Part shown: piece by piece, positions 1 to 11,060 of the stretch
How positions within the stretch are numbered: the stretch's first letter is position 1
Layout of the letters: each line of letters starts with the position of its first letter
NCBI GenBank assembly: GCA_036971475.1
Contig: JBAIZL010000028.1
Span: 1,109,501-1,173,500, forward strand
DNA length: 64,000 bases
From: Prosapia bicincta
Taxonomy: Eukaryota > Arthropoda > Insecta > Hemiptera > Cercopidae
Direction of reading: 5' to 3'
The notes under the pieces: model-generated
Databases searched by the model: none
Seen by the model: the letters and a program-made list of their open reading frames with translations, nothing else
Told to the model about the DNA's origin: nothing
Made by a program: the position numbers and the translations under genes

Positions 1-180
1 ATTAAAGATATATAAAATAAAGTTGAACGAGACAATATTTCAGATGAATATTTATAATATCTGGAGCTGCTAACATTACTCTCTATTTCTGTTTCAGGAG
101 ATCAGCGCTTTATGGACAGTTTAATCTTCTGTGCAGTTATCTTTTAGAACGACTAAAGACGTATATTCAAGAGTGTTTGC
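1..180 (+). other. AT-rich flank with a possible 3' splice site
   Basis: The stretch ends in a CTAAC branch-point-like motif at 70-74, a pyrimidine-rich run and CAG at 95-97, the normal order of an intron 3' end. One frame after the AG stays open to about 359, but it runs into sequence that looks like retrotransposon leader. I do not recognise the short peptide. It could be the acceptor of a host exon later hit by the element, or chance. No transcript evidence is visible. Confidence 0.2.
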
Positions 181-1535
181 GCTTCGGAAGAGTGGTTGGC
201 AAGCTGGTGGCTTTATTCCGGCCAGCGCGGCAAGGAATGAGCTGGATGGCCCTTTTCAGGACGGAGTCTCTCCTTCGCGGGAAAAAATTGGACCTGCAAA
301 ACAATCTTGTCGGCTACCAAGGCGCAGTACTATGTCCGATTACACAGACATCGAACTGATCACGTCAGACAACACCATTACGGCGGAATCTGTGACCAAG
401 TCTCTCGCCATCCGATCCGGGTTTCGGAGAGTGGTTCTGAGGAAGAGGAGGCAACAGACCCGCAACTTTGACTCAGACAGGTAAAGCGAAAGACCATCGA
501 AGCGATGAAGGATTCCTTCCAAGCTCCGGCTATCATCCGTTACCATCTACCCGGGTGAGATCTGACCCATCTTCATAAGTAAGGGGTTTTGACAGAAATA
601 CTTCTCCTACTTCTACATGGCCATGAATATCTAGGATGTGATGAATCCCCAGACTTCGGGATACAATGATTACACCAACCTGCAGAGGCCCCTGATGGAC
701 AAGGCCGGGGCCCATCGTGTTTTATGCTGGGGACCAAGAAAATACAAAGTTGTTATTATAGGGGTGGATAAAAGGACACTCCTAGCGTAGGAAACGGCAT
801 CAAAAGCAAGGGAATAGAGATTCTTAAGGTGATCCAAATTAGGGGGCACTTTAAGAAGCACCCCCACCTTTGTTCCTCGAGGAGGTCGCGTAAAGACTCA
901 AGCGAACATAATGCTCTGAAAATACCAAAGTAAGAATGGAATATTACAGGCCGCCCACTCTAACCACTCTAACTGGATCTTGTATAGCCACGTCGCGATG
1001 CGTTAGGAGCAACATAATTCGAAGGATGCCAGCAAACGTGTCTTCTGTCGCTTGAACCACACTGTGAACTATCGTGGAAGGACTATTATTAAGTATGCAG
1101 CCAATACCAAGGCTATGGCAATGAAGAAAGCTGGAAGGGACAAACAACCCAACACGATATCTTAGCCTAAAACATGAATCGTACTTGCAAAGCTACACAA
1201 CTGCTATCCTATTCAAAGCTACGGCGGTAACACCGGTTACCTCAGAGAGACCGGCGTTGCTGTCAACACCATCTACCCTTAAGCCAGGTTGTCTCCCCAA
1301 ACCTAACCGACTCCTTGCCCTGCTCAGGTCGCCATCAAAAAGCTACCAGAAACACCTTCCGTTCTCCGGACAAGAGTAAACCTCTCGGCTAAGAACCAGA
1401 GAAAGAGACGAGTTGAGCCGTCAGTGAGCACATCGAGACCCAGCTCCAGCACAGCCGACAGATATCCCAGTCCTGTCCTACCGACTTCCGGAGATTAGGC
1501 AAAGATTCGTTAGTTAGGGTCCTTAACCTTCGGAA
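180..1535 (+). mobile_element. Decayed 5' part of a Jockey-like non-LTR retrotransposon (leader and ORF1 remnant)
   Basis: This GC-richer segment lies directly upstream of, and in the same orientation as, a recognisable reverse transcriptase remnant. A short frame starting at 331 (MSDYTDIELITSD...) could be the original ORF1 start. Downstream there is only a patchwork of short open segments in changing frames. About 1185-1500 encodes Ser/Pro/Lys-rich low-complexity peptide of the kind found in ORF1 proteins of this clade. I cannot find the three CCHC zinc knuckles that an intact Jockey ORF1 would carry, so assignment to the same element rests mainly on position, strand and composition. No complete protein can be read. 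The left boundary is a guess. Confidence 0.4.
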
Positions 1536-1548
1536 GCCTTAACGTCCA

Positions 1549-3712
1549 GGAAACCAAGTGAGAAACCTCACAAACAAACTCCAAAAAGGTTCTAGTCCCT
1601 GACACCAATACTACGGCCACCGAAACCAAGTGAGCAACCTCACAAACAAACTCCAAGATAGTTCCAGTCCCCGACACCAATACTAAGGCCACCGAAACCA
1701 AGTGAGCAACCTCACAAACAAACTCCAAAAAGGTTCTAGTCCCCGACACCAATACTAAGGCCACCGAAACCAAGTGAGCAACCTCACAAACAAACTCCAA
1801 AAAGGTTCTAGTCCCTGTCAACAATACTACGGCCACCGAAACCAAGTGAGCAACCTCACAAACAAACTCCAAGATGGTTCCAGTCCCCGACACCAATACT
1901 AAGGCCACCGAAACCAAGTGAGCAACCTCACTAACAAAATCCAAGAAGGTTCCAGTCCCCAACAGCAATACTAAGGCCACCTAAACCAAGTGAGCAACCT
2001 CACAAACAAACTCCAAAAAGGTTCTAGTCCCCGACACCAATGCTACAGCCACCGAAATCAAGTGAGCAACCTCACAAACAAACTCCAAGAAGGTTCCAGT
2101 CCCCGACACCAATACTAAGGCCACCGAAACCAAGTGAGCAACCTCACAAATAAACTCCAAGAAGGTTCCAGTCCCCGACAAAAATACTACGGCTACCGAA
2201 ACCAAGTGAGCAACCTCACAAACAAACTCCAAGAAGGTTCCAGTCCCCGACACCAATACTACGGCCACCGAAACCAAGTGAGCAACCTCACAAACAAACT
2301 CCAAGAAGGTTCCAGTCCCCGATACCAATACTAAGGCCACCGAAACCAAGTGAGCAACCTCACAAACAAACTCCAAGAAGGTTCCAGTCCCCGACACCAA
2401 TACTACGGTCACCGAAACCAAGTGAGCAACCTCACAAACAAACTCCAAGAAGGTTCCAGTCCCCGACAAAAATACTACGGCTACCGAAACCAAGTGAGCA
2501 ACCTCACAAAGAAACTCCAAGAAGTTTCCAGTCCCCGACACCAATACTAAGGCCACCGCAAACCAAGTGAGCAACCTCACAAACAACCTCCAAGAAGGTT
2601 CCAGTCCCCGACACCAATACTACGGCCACCGAAACCAAGTGAGCAACCTCACAAACAAACTCCAAGAAGGTTCCAGTCCCCGACACCAATACTACGGTCA
2701 CCGAAACCAAGTGAGCAACCTCACAAACAAACTCCAAGAAGATTCCAGTCCCCGACAAAAATACTACGGCTATCGAAACCAAGTGAGCAACCTCACAAAG
2801 AAACTCCAAGAAGGTTCCAGTCCCCGACACCAATACTACGGCCACCGAAACCAAGTGAGCAACCTCACAAATAACTTCCAAGAAGGTTCCAGTCTCCGAC
2901 AAAAATACTACGGCCACCGAAACCAAGTGAGCAACCTCACAAACAAACTCCAAGAAGGTTCCAGTCCCCGACACCAATACTACGGCCACCGAAACCAAGT
3001 GAGCAACCTCACAAACAAACTCCAAGAAGGTTCCAGTCCCCGACACCAATACTAAGGCCACCGAAATTAAGTGAGCAACCTCAAAAACAAACTCCAAGAA
3101 GGTTCCAGTCCCCAACACCAATACTAAGGCCACCGAAACCAAGTGAGCAACCTCACAAACAAACTCCAAGAAGGTTCCAGTCCCCGACACCAATACTACG
3201 GCCACCGAAACCAAGTGAGCAACCTCACAAACAAACTCCAAGAAAGTTCCAGTCCCCGACATCAATACTAAGGCCACCGAAACCAAGTGAGCAACCTCAC
3301 AAACAAACTCCAAGAAGGTTCCAGTCTCCGACAAAAATACTACGGCCACCGAAACCAAGTGAGTAACCTCACAAACAAACTCCAAGGAGGTTCCAGTCCC
3401 CAACACCAATACTAAGGCCACCGAAACCAAGTGAGCAACCTCACAAACAAACTCCAGGAAGCTTCCAGTCCCCGGCACCAATACTACGGCCACCGAAACA
3501 AAATAAGCAACCTGACAAATAAACTCCAGGAAGGTTCCAGTCCCCGACACCAATACTACGGCCACCGAAACCAAGTGAGCAACCTCACAAACAAACTCCA
3601 GGAAGGTTCCAGTCCCCGACACCAATACTATGGCCACCGAAACCAAGTGAGCAACCTCACAAACAATCTCCAAGAAGGTTCCAGTTCCAGACACCATTAT
3701 CAACACAACCCA
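1549..3712. repeat. 72-bp minisatellite, about 30 copies
   Basis: Units are about 72 bp; the landmark GTGAGCAACCTCACAAACAA recurs, for example at 2206 and 2278. Being 24 codons long, the unit keeps frame. Forward it reads as a repeat around SNLTNKLQEGSSPRHQYYGH, interrupted by TAA in roughly half the units. In reverse it reads as a hydrophobic repeat around VAHLVSVAVVLVSGTGTFLE, open through most of the array (2504-3817, 1981-2586, 1510-1980). Units differ by scattered substitutions, such as CACCAA versus AAAAAA and TACGG versus TAAGG. The array sits between the ORF1-like and RT-like parts of a Jockey-like element, where the endonuclease domain is expected. Confidence 0.95.
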
Positions 3713-4960
3713 AAAAAATTTCACGGAGAAAGCGATAACATACTTAACTAACATCCTCACAACACTTTCCGGACGCTTGGAAGGAGGTGCAGCCCCAAAC
3801 CTGGAAAAGATCCTCAAAAGGCAGACTCATACAGACCTATAGGCTTGTTGAACACGTTTTGGAAAGTGTTTGCAAAAATAATGCTCAAACGGATCGACAA
3901 GCACTTACACACATAGCATTCTGAGGCCAGAGAGATTTGGCTTCAAGACTAAACATTCAGCCACTGATACCAGCTTATGAGAGTAGTTAGGATTACGACC
4001 AGGGGGTTCAATGAAAACCGCTCCATTCGGGTTGTTTTCCTAGACATAGAAAATGCCTTTGGCTGGGTCTGGCATTATGGTCTCGTGGATAAACTACCAC
4101 ACTACGGCTTTCAGACGAGCTAATACTCGTGTTCAAATCTCACTTGTCCAATCGTAAATTTAGGGTTGATGTAGACCAATCACAATCTACTCTGAGCATA
4201 ATACGAGCACAATTGGGTCCGTACTGTTCAAAACCTTTATTACTGACATACCCACAATACCCAACACTTAGGTTGCCATATTTGCAGGTGATACCCCTTA
4301 TCCGCTTATTGCTGGAAACCACAGCTAACACATCCAGACTCCAGGAACACTTAACATTAGAATCCCGGCTGAGTCATATGAATGTGAGCAAGTGTCAGGC
4401 GCTCTTAACACACCCTTAAATCTTCCAGGCGAGGGCATCAACTGGGGGGAAACGGGCCAAGTACTTTGGTCACATAACCCACACCTTAAATTAGACTGAC
4501 ACAACTATGTCTATGCTGAATAGAACAAGCGACCGTCATTACGGGTGGTCACAACAATATACGTAGCTATGTTGCGCAGCATTCATCCGTCTGGGGCCAT
4601 GCAGGTAACACACGCACACATAGACTAGAACAAGGCTCTCAGAATAATCACCAAGGCACTTAGATACACAACATTAAAACTTCTTCTTACTGATTTGAAA
4701 GTGCCATTCATCAAGCAACACTCACGACACCTGGCAGCTAGGTCCTATAAACTGGCTCACGCACACACTTCTCCAACACTAATACCTACACTGGGTAGAT
4801 ACGATCCAACACATGATAAACACAGAGGGCCGCTGTCCAATCTGTCTGATCAGTTCATTCCATTAATACTACACCAGTGCATGATATTAACGACCTGTTT
4901 TGTTTCAGATTTAACTAATAACTTAATCCTACATGGCCATATCAGTTTCGAGTAGGTTGC
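3713..4960 (+). mobile_element. Jockey-like reverse transcriptase remnant (pseudogene)
   Basis: Reverse transcriptase motifs appear in the right order but in shifting frames. PKPGKDPQKADSYRPIGLLN starts at 3794, followed by KVFAKIMLKRIDKHL. FGFKTKHSAT is near 3936 and VVFLDIENAF near 4032, which is motif A with its catalytic Asp kept. AIFAGDT at 4275-4295 corresponds to the FADD box, with one catalytic Asp changed to Gly. NVSKCQALL near 4380 and LNLPGEGINW near 4417 follow. The C-terminal part IKQHSRHLAARSYKLAHAHT near 4710 matches the tail typical of Jockey-clade ORF2. Stops and frameshifts between all of these show a dead copy. The endonuclease that should precede the RT is missing, its place taken by the 72-bp array. 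Confidence 0.88.
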
Positions 4961-5290
4961 AAAAGAAGATGTGCATGTTACCCACACATTAGCCTCACTA
5001 AGAAGGTAATCTACCGAGCGGCGAATTTATGCCCCGTTCTGGTTTTCCACGAGAGACTAGCGGTAAGATTTCAATCTTTCCACACAGACCGCGTTAATGT
5101 GGGTCTGGCCTACGTTACAGACCAAAAGTGAAATGTTGTAATACGTTACTATACTACATAAAAACCCTATACATATGTTTGATGAATGGATATTTTAAAA
5201 AATAAACCCCTAATTTGTCAGAGGAACAAAAGTAACATGCAAACAATGTCCCAAATATGAGTCGTCAGTCCATTTCAATTACCCCGTTCG
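4961..5290 (+). mobile_element. Probable 3' untranslated end of the Jockey-like element
   Basis: Non-coding sequence following the RT remnant, moderately GC-rich to about 5130 and then AT-rich. I see no clear poly(A) tail or target-site duplication, so the right boundary is uncertain. The next tandem array begins almost at once. Confidence 0.35.
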
Positions 5291-5292
5291 AA

Positions 5293-8200
5293 CACTTTGG
5301 TCCAGGAACAGATGCCATCGGTGCGTATGTGGAACTATGGTCCAGAAACAGAGACCTAACGGTGCGTATGTGGGACTTAGGTCCAGGAACAGAGACCTAA
5401 CGGTGCGTAGGTGGGACTTTGGTCTAGGAACAGAGACCTAACGGTGCGTAGGTGGGACTTTGGTCCAGGAACAGAGACCTAACCGTGCGTAGGTGGGACT
5501 TTGGTCCAGGAAAAGAAACCTAACGGTACGTATGTGGGACTTTGGTCCAGGAACAGAGACTTAACGGTGCGTATGTGGGTCTTTGGTCCAGGAACAGAGA
5601 CCTAACGGTGCGTAGGTGGGACTTTGGTCCAGGAACAGAGACCCAACAGTGCGTAGGTGGGACTTTGGTCCAGGAACAGAGACCTAACTGTGCGTAGGTG
5701 GGACTTTGGTCTAGGAACAGAGACCTAACGGTGCGTAGGTGGGACTTTGGTCCAGGAACATAGACCTAACGGTGCGTAGGTGGGACTTTGGCCAAGGAAC
5801 AGAGACCTAACGGTGCGTATGTGGGACTTTGGTCCAGGAACAGAGACCTAACGGTGTGTATGTGGGACTTTGGTCCAGGAACAGAGACCTAACGGTGCGT
5901 AGGTGGGACTTTGGCCAAGGAACAGAGACCTAACGGTGCGTATGTGGGACTTTGGTCCAGGAACAGAGACCTAACGGTACGTATGTGGGACTTTGGTCCA
6001 GGAACAGAGACCCAACGGTGCGTATGTGGGACTTTGGTCTAGGAACAGAGACCCAACGGTGCGTAGGTGGGACTTTGGTCCAGGAACAGAGACCTAACGG
6101 TGCGTAGGTGGGACTTTGGTCCAGGAACAGAGACCTAACTGTGCGTAGGTGGGACTTTGGTCCAGGAAGAGACTTAACGGTGCGTATGTGGGACTTTGGT
6201 CCAGAAACAGAGACCTAACGGTGCGTAGGTGGGACTTTGGTCCAGGAACAGAGACTTAACTGTGCGTAGGTGGGACTTTGGTCCAGGAACAAAGACCCAA
6301 CGGTGCGTATGTGGGACTTTGGTCCAGGAACAGAGACCTAACAGTGCGTAGGTGGGACTTTGGTCCAGGAACAGAGACCTAACGGTGCGTATGTGGGACT
6401 TTGATCCAGGAACAGAGACCTAACGGTGCGTATGTGGGACTTTGGTCCAGGAAAAGAAACCTAACGGTGCGTATGTGGGACTTTGGTCCAGGAACAGAGA
6501 CCTAACGGTGAGTATGTGGGACTTTGGTCCAGGAACAGAGACCTAACGGTGCGTAGGTGGGACTTTGGTCCAGGAACAGAGACCTAACGGTGCGTATGTG
6601 GGACTTTGGTCCAGGAACAGAGACCTAACGGTGCGTATGTGGGACTTTGGTCTAGGAACAGAGACCTAACAGTGCGTAGGTGGGACTTTGGTCCAGGAAC
6701 AGAGACCTAACGGTGTGTATGTGGGACTTTGGTCCAGGAACAGAGACTTAACGGTGCGTAGGTGGGACTTTGGCCAAGGAACAGAAACCTAACGGTGCGT
6801 ATGTGGGACTTTGGTCCAGGAACAGAAACCTAACGGTGCGTAGGTGGGACTTTGGCCAAGGAACAGAGACCTAACGGTGCGTATGTGGGACTTTGGTCCA
6901 GGAACAGATACCTAATGGTGCGTATGTGGGACTTTGGTCCAGGAACAGAGACCTAACGGTGCGTAGGTGGGACTTTGGTCCAGGAACAGAGACCTAACCG
7001 TGCGTAGGTGGGACTTTGGTCTAGGAACAGAGACCCAACGGTGCGTATGTGGGACTTTGGTATAGGAACAGAGACCCAACGGTGCGTAGGTGGGACTTTG
7101 GTCCAGGAACAGAAACCTAACGGTGCGTAGGTGGGACTTTGGCCAAGGAACAGAGACCTAACGGTGCGTATGTGGGACTTTGGTCCAGGAACAGAGACCT
7201 AACGGTGCGTATGTGGGACTTTGGTCTAAGAACAGAGACCTAACTGTGCGTATGTGGGACTTTGGTCTAGGAACAGAGACCTAACTGTGCGTATGTGGGA
7301 CTTTGGTCTAGGAACAGAGACCTAACGGTGCGTAGGTGGGACTTTGGTCCAGGAACATAGACCTAACGGTGCGTAGGTGGGACTTTGGCCAAGGAACAGA
7401 GACCTAACGGTGCGTATGTGGGACTTTGGTCCAGGAACAGAGACCTAACGGTGTGTATGTGGGACTTTGGTCCAGGAACAGAGACCTAACGGTGCGTAGG
7501 TGGGACTTTGGCCAAGGAACAGAGACCTAACGGTGCGTATGTGGGACTTTGGTCCAGGAACAGAGACCTAACGGTACGTATGTGGGACTTTGGTCCAGGA
7601 AAAGAAACCTAACGGTACGTATGTGGGACTTTGGTCTAGGAACAGAGACCTAACGGTGTGTATGTGGGACTTTGGTCCAGGAACAGAGACCTAACGGTGC
7701 GTATGTGGGACTTTGGTCCAGGAACAGAGACCTAACGGTGCGTATGTGGGACTTTGGTCTAGGAACAGAGACCTAACGGTGCGTATGTGGGACTTTGGTC
7801 TAGGAACAGAGACCTAACGGTGCGTATGTGGGACTTTGGTCTAGGAACAGAGACCTAACGGTGCGTATGTGGGACTTTGGTCCAGGAACAGAGACCTAAC
7901 GGTACGTATGTGGGACTTTGGTCCAGGAACAGAGACCTAACGGTGCGTATGTAGGACTTTGGTCCAGGAACAGAGACCTAACGGTGCGTATGTGGGACTT
8001 TGGTCCAGGAACAGAGACCTAACGGTGCGTATGTGGGACTTTGGTCCAGGAACAGAGACCTAACGGTACGTATGTGGGACTTTGGTCCAGGAACAGAGAC
8101 CTAACGGTGCGTATGTGGGACTTTGGTCCAGGAACAGAGACCTAACGGTGCGTATGTGGGACTTTGGTCCAGGAACAGAGACCTAACGGTGCGTATGTGG

Positions 8201-8405
8201 GACTTTGGTGCAGGAACAGAGACCTAACGGTGCGTATGTGGGACTTTGGTCCAGGAACAGAGACCTAACGGTACGTATGTGGGACTTTGGTCCAGGAACA
8301 GAGACCTAACGGTGCGTATGTGGGACTTTGGTCCAGGAACAGAGACCTAACGGTACGTAGGTGGGACTTTGGTCTAGGAACAGAGACCTAACGGTGTGTA
8401 TGTGA
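5293..8405. repeat. 41-bp satellite array, about 76 copies
   Basis: The unit is 41 bp (GGTGCGTATGTGGGACTTTG followed by GTCCAGGAACAGAGACCTAA and C); for example, the GGTCC landmark falls at 8043 and 8084. Variant sites recur as a limited set: GTATG/GTAGG, GTCCAGG/GTCTAGG/GCCAAGG, and CGGTG/CTGTG/CAGTG. One unit near 6168 lacks 2 bp. A run of about 300 bp starting near 5701 reappears without visible change starting near 7298. Outer copies are more divergent at the left edge (5293-5400). Confidence 0.97.
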
Positions 8406-10680
8406 ATCAGCTGGTATGCACCAATAGTAATTTTGTTAACATTGCGGTAGTGAATGCCTTAAGTATGTAACGTCAGAGTCTGAGCAGCCACGACTGCACG
8501 ATTATGTAGCTGCGACGCCGCTCTCCATGTTATCATGTGAAGGAAGTCGTATCCTTGAAGCAATGGTTACTGCTAGACGCCTCGCCTCAGGAGCAAGTCT
8601 ACTTCAGGTAAACAAACCCCATTCACAGAGCTACAGAAACATTAATACTACCTGATTACTAGCTACCTTTATTTATCTTCTTAGAAGAGGGTGTAACGGG
8701 TGAATACATGTGGTAGACGTGCTTGCATATGTGATGCCATATCATCCTTAAATCCTCTCTCAGGATATTGTATTATGTCCTTGCCTTAATCCTTCATATA
8801 CGCATAATCGTTTCTTGTCGTTATGGTCCGAGAATCCTTATACTAACTGGCCATCTTTAAATTGCAAAACTACAAAACCATATTAAAAGTGTATTATGTT
8901 TTTATGTTTCTTAAAAAAAAGTCTGTTCTAACTTGCCTTTGTTTACCAAACAAATTAAAATAGAAGAAATTATATGAGGTTTCTTATCTTACAAAATTGT
9001 CATTGTAAGGATATAGGAACAAAGTGATACAACAATAATTTCAGTAGAAAAGCATCTAAGCCGTGTACATAACTTTCTATCTCTCTGTCTAAACGTGCTA
9101 TGCAGTACTAACAAATTGCTAGCATTTGTATCTAATCAATGTTGATAGTGGGAGAGATTATTTGACATAATAATGAAATACATTTGCATTAACGGTCCTC
9201 AAGGCAATATTTTACAGTAAACACAGGTAAAACTGTCAATTCAACAAAAGTAAACATTGTTTTGCATAATTTAAATATCAAAATTATATTTTATTTTTAG
9301 GTGTCTAGAAATCGGTTTCACTCCGCAAAACGTTTTTGTAAAAACATTTTTTATTGTAAATATAAATTAACAGTGATATATTAAGTATTCAAATGTTTAA
9401 AATTCTTTATCATTTTTACAATTTAATCGTGTAACCGATTTTAAAGGCAAAATTTTTTCAGTTATTTTAAAATTTTGAGACTATTTAAATTATGTTATTT
9501 TTACATAAGTTACTGAGTAAGTTATTTTAAGAGTTTTTTAAAATGCGTTGAATCAGTTACTATATGTTTTATCTCTCGGGATGTCTACCAAAAATACTTC
9601 TCTACTATCGATAAAAATGTTTGAATTTGCAAAAACACTTTAAACTTTAAGGTAAGGGAACTTTTGTGTGCACTTTATAGCTTTAACAAACAAACGGTTC
9701 GTTGGCTTGTAATAAGTAATACATTATTATAGTGGAAACGTTTATAGCGCTGCGTGGGGAAACTGTTATGCTGAAAATTTGCATGGAAACGAATTTTGTA
9801 GACCGTGATCTCATCACTTGGGAATTTTTACAACAAAAGTGTAAAAGTTCGGAGATTAACGAATGGTTTCGAAGTACGCTTAGACTCTGCATTCGTCTCA
9901 CTTGGAGGCTGTTTAGAGGTTTTGTTTAAATAATTTTCAAATAAGTACTTCTGAACATGATTATCATGTAATCGAATTGTAGGCCTACATAATGTAATTT
10001 TAGTAAAATAAAGATTTTTGTATTATAATTAGTGAGTTTTATATAATTAGTTAAAATTAGTCTCAAAAAATTTATTAATTATGTGTTGATGTATTATTTT
10101 AAATAACAGCTGTTTTTATTAATCGTACGATATCTTACTATCAGTATTGAAGGTAGGCCTACCAGAAAATTGTATAATTTTATAATGCGTCAAAGTTAAA
10201 TAAGTTATAGTTATATGATCTATTGACTTGTTTGGGCTAAATCTATATTTATTAGTTAAACTCATTTACTAGTGCGAAGTGAATAAATTAAAAAGTAAAA
10301 TTTATAAATTTGAATCTATAAATATGGTTTTAAAAATTAAAGTTAATTATTTAAATTTATTATAATGAATAAGGTTATGTTTTGTCGTGTATTGTGTGAG
10401 ATATAAACTTTTCCTACAAAACATTAGAATATCTGCAGAAAATTTCACTATTAAATTTTTTATAAAATTACTCATTATTTAAAGTTACACTTCTGCCCAC
10501 GACTGCCACTTTTCTTGGTAAATCTATTAGAAAACCTTTTAGTTTTGTATTTTTTACTGCTATATATTTATTAACATTCCATTTAGGTAGGTTCCATTCT
10601 ATTTAACAGCTATGATTTTCATAAAAGAACTTTTTGAATATAAGAAAGACTGAGTAAATTGGGCAGGGCTTAAGACTTCT
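8406..10680. other. Single-copy AT-rich DNA, no gene seen
   Basis: After the 41-bp array the sequence is unremarkable: first mixed composition (8406-8780), then strongly AT-rich. A short frame at 9732-9929 and its reverse shadow at 9683-9901 lie in a locally GC-richer patch (about 9730-9910). The peptide (METFIALRGETVMLKICMET...) matches no family I know. Two TAGGCCTA palindromes occur, at 9980 and 10154. Confidence 0.5.
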
Positions 10681-10689
10681 GAACTAATC

Positions 10690-11060
10690 ATAACTTCCTT
10701 AGCGTTTAACTGTGCTACTGTCGCAAAGCAGATAAAAAGTAATGAGAGTAGAAGCGACACCGTAACTGATAAAGGAGAGATCCTGTAGGAAGCGAAGGGT
10801 AATGAAGTTGCCCGGCCGAGTTAACAGCGTAATCGCATTGTCCCGGCAAACAGCGCAGCCTGATTGCGCCCCATATATAACCAAATAACATGTGTACAAC
10901 CCTTCTAATTAGGTTACTCACAATTGTTTCGTCCCCTCATCCAGCTGACCTTGATCTGCAACCACCCTTGATTGCGCCCTGATTTAACTTCTACTCACTT
11001 CTGCCATGCAGCCTATTCAGATCAACCAGGTTGTCTTAACATCGATCGTCCCTGTACTCA
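10690..11060. other. GC-richer single-copy island, possible conserved non-coding element
   Basis: A roughly 350-bp patch of balanced composition inside very AT-rich flanks, centred on GTTGCCCGGCCGAGTTAACA at about 10806. Short frames on both strands (10699-10921 minus, 10972-11169 plus) are unrelated to known families. Islands like this in insect intergenic DNA are often conserved regulatory elements, but nothing here proves it. Confidence 0.25.

Noticed and set aside
9683..9929. Short frames on both strands with no repeats
   Set aside because: 65-72 codons, no recognisable family, overlapping on both strands; not enough to call a gene.
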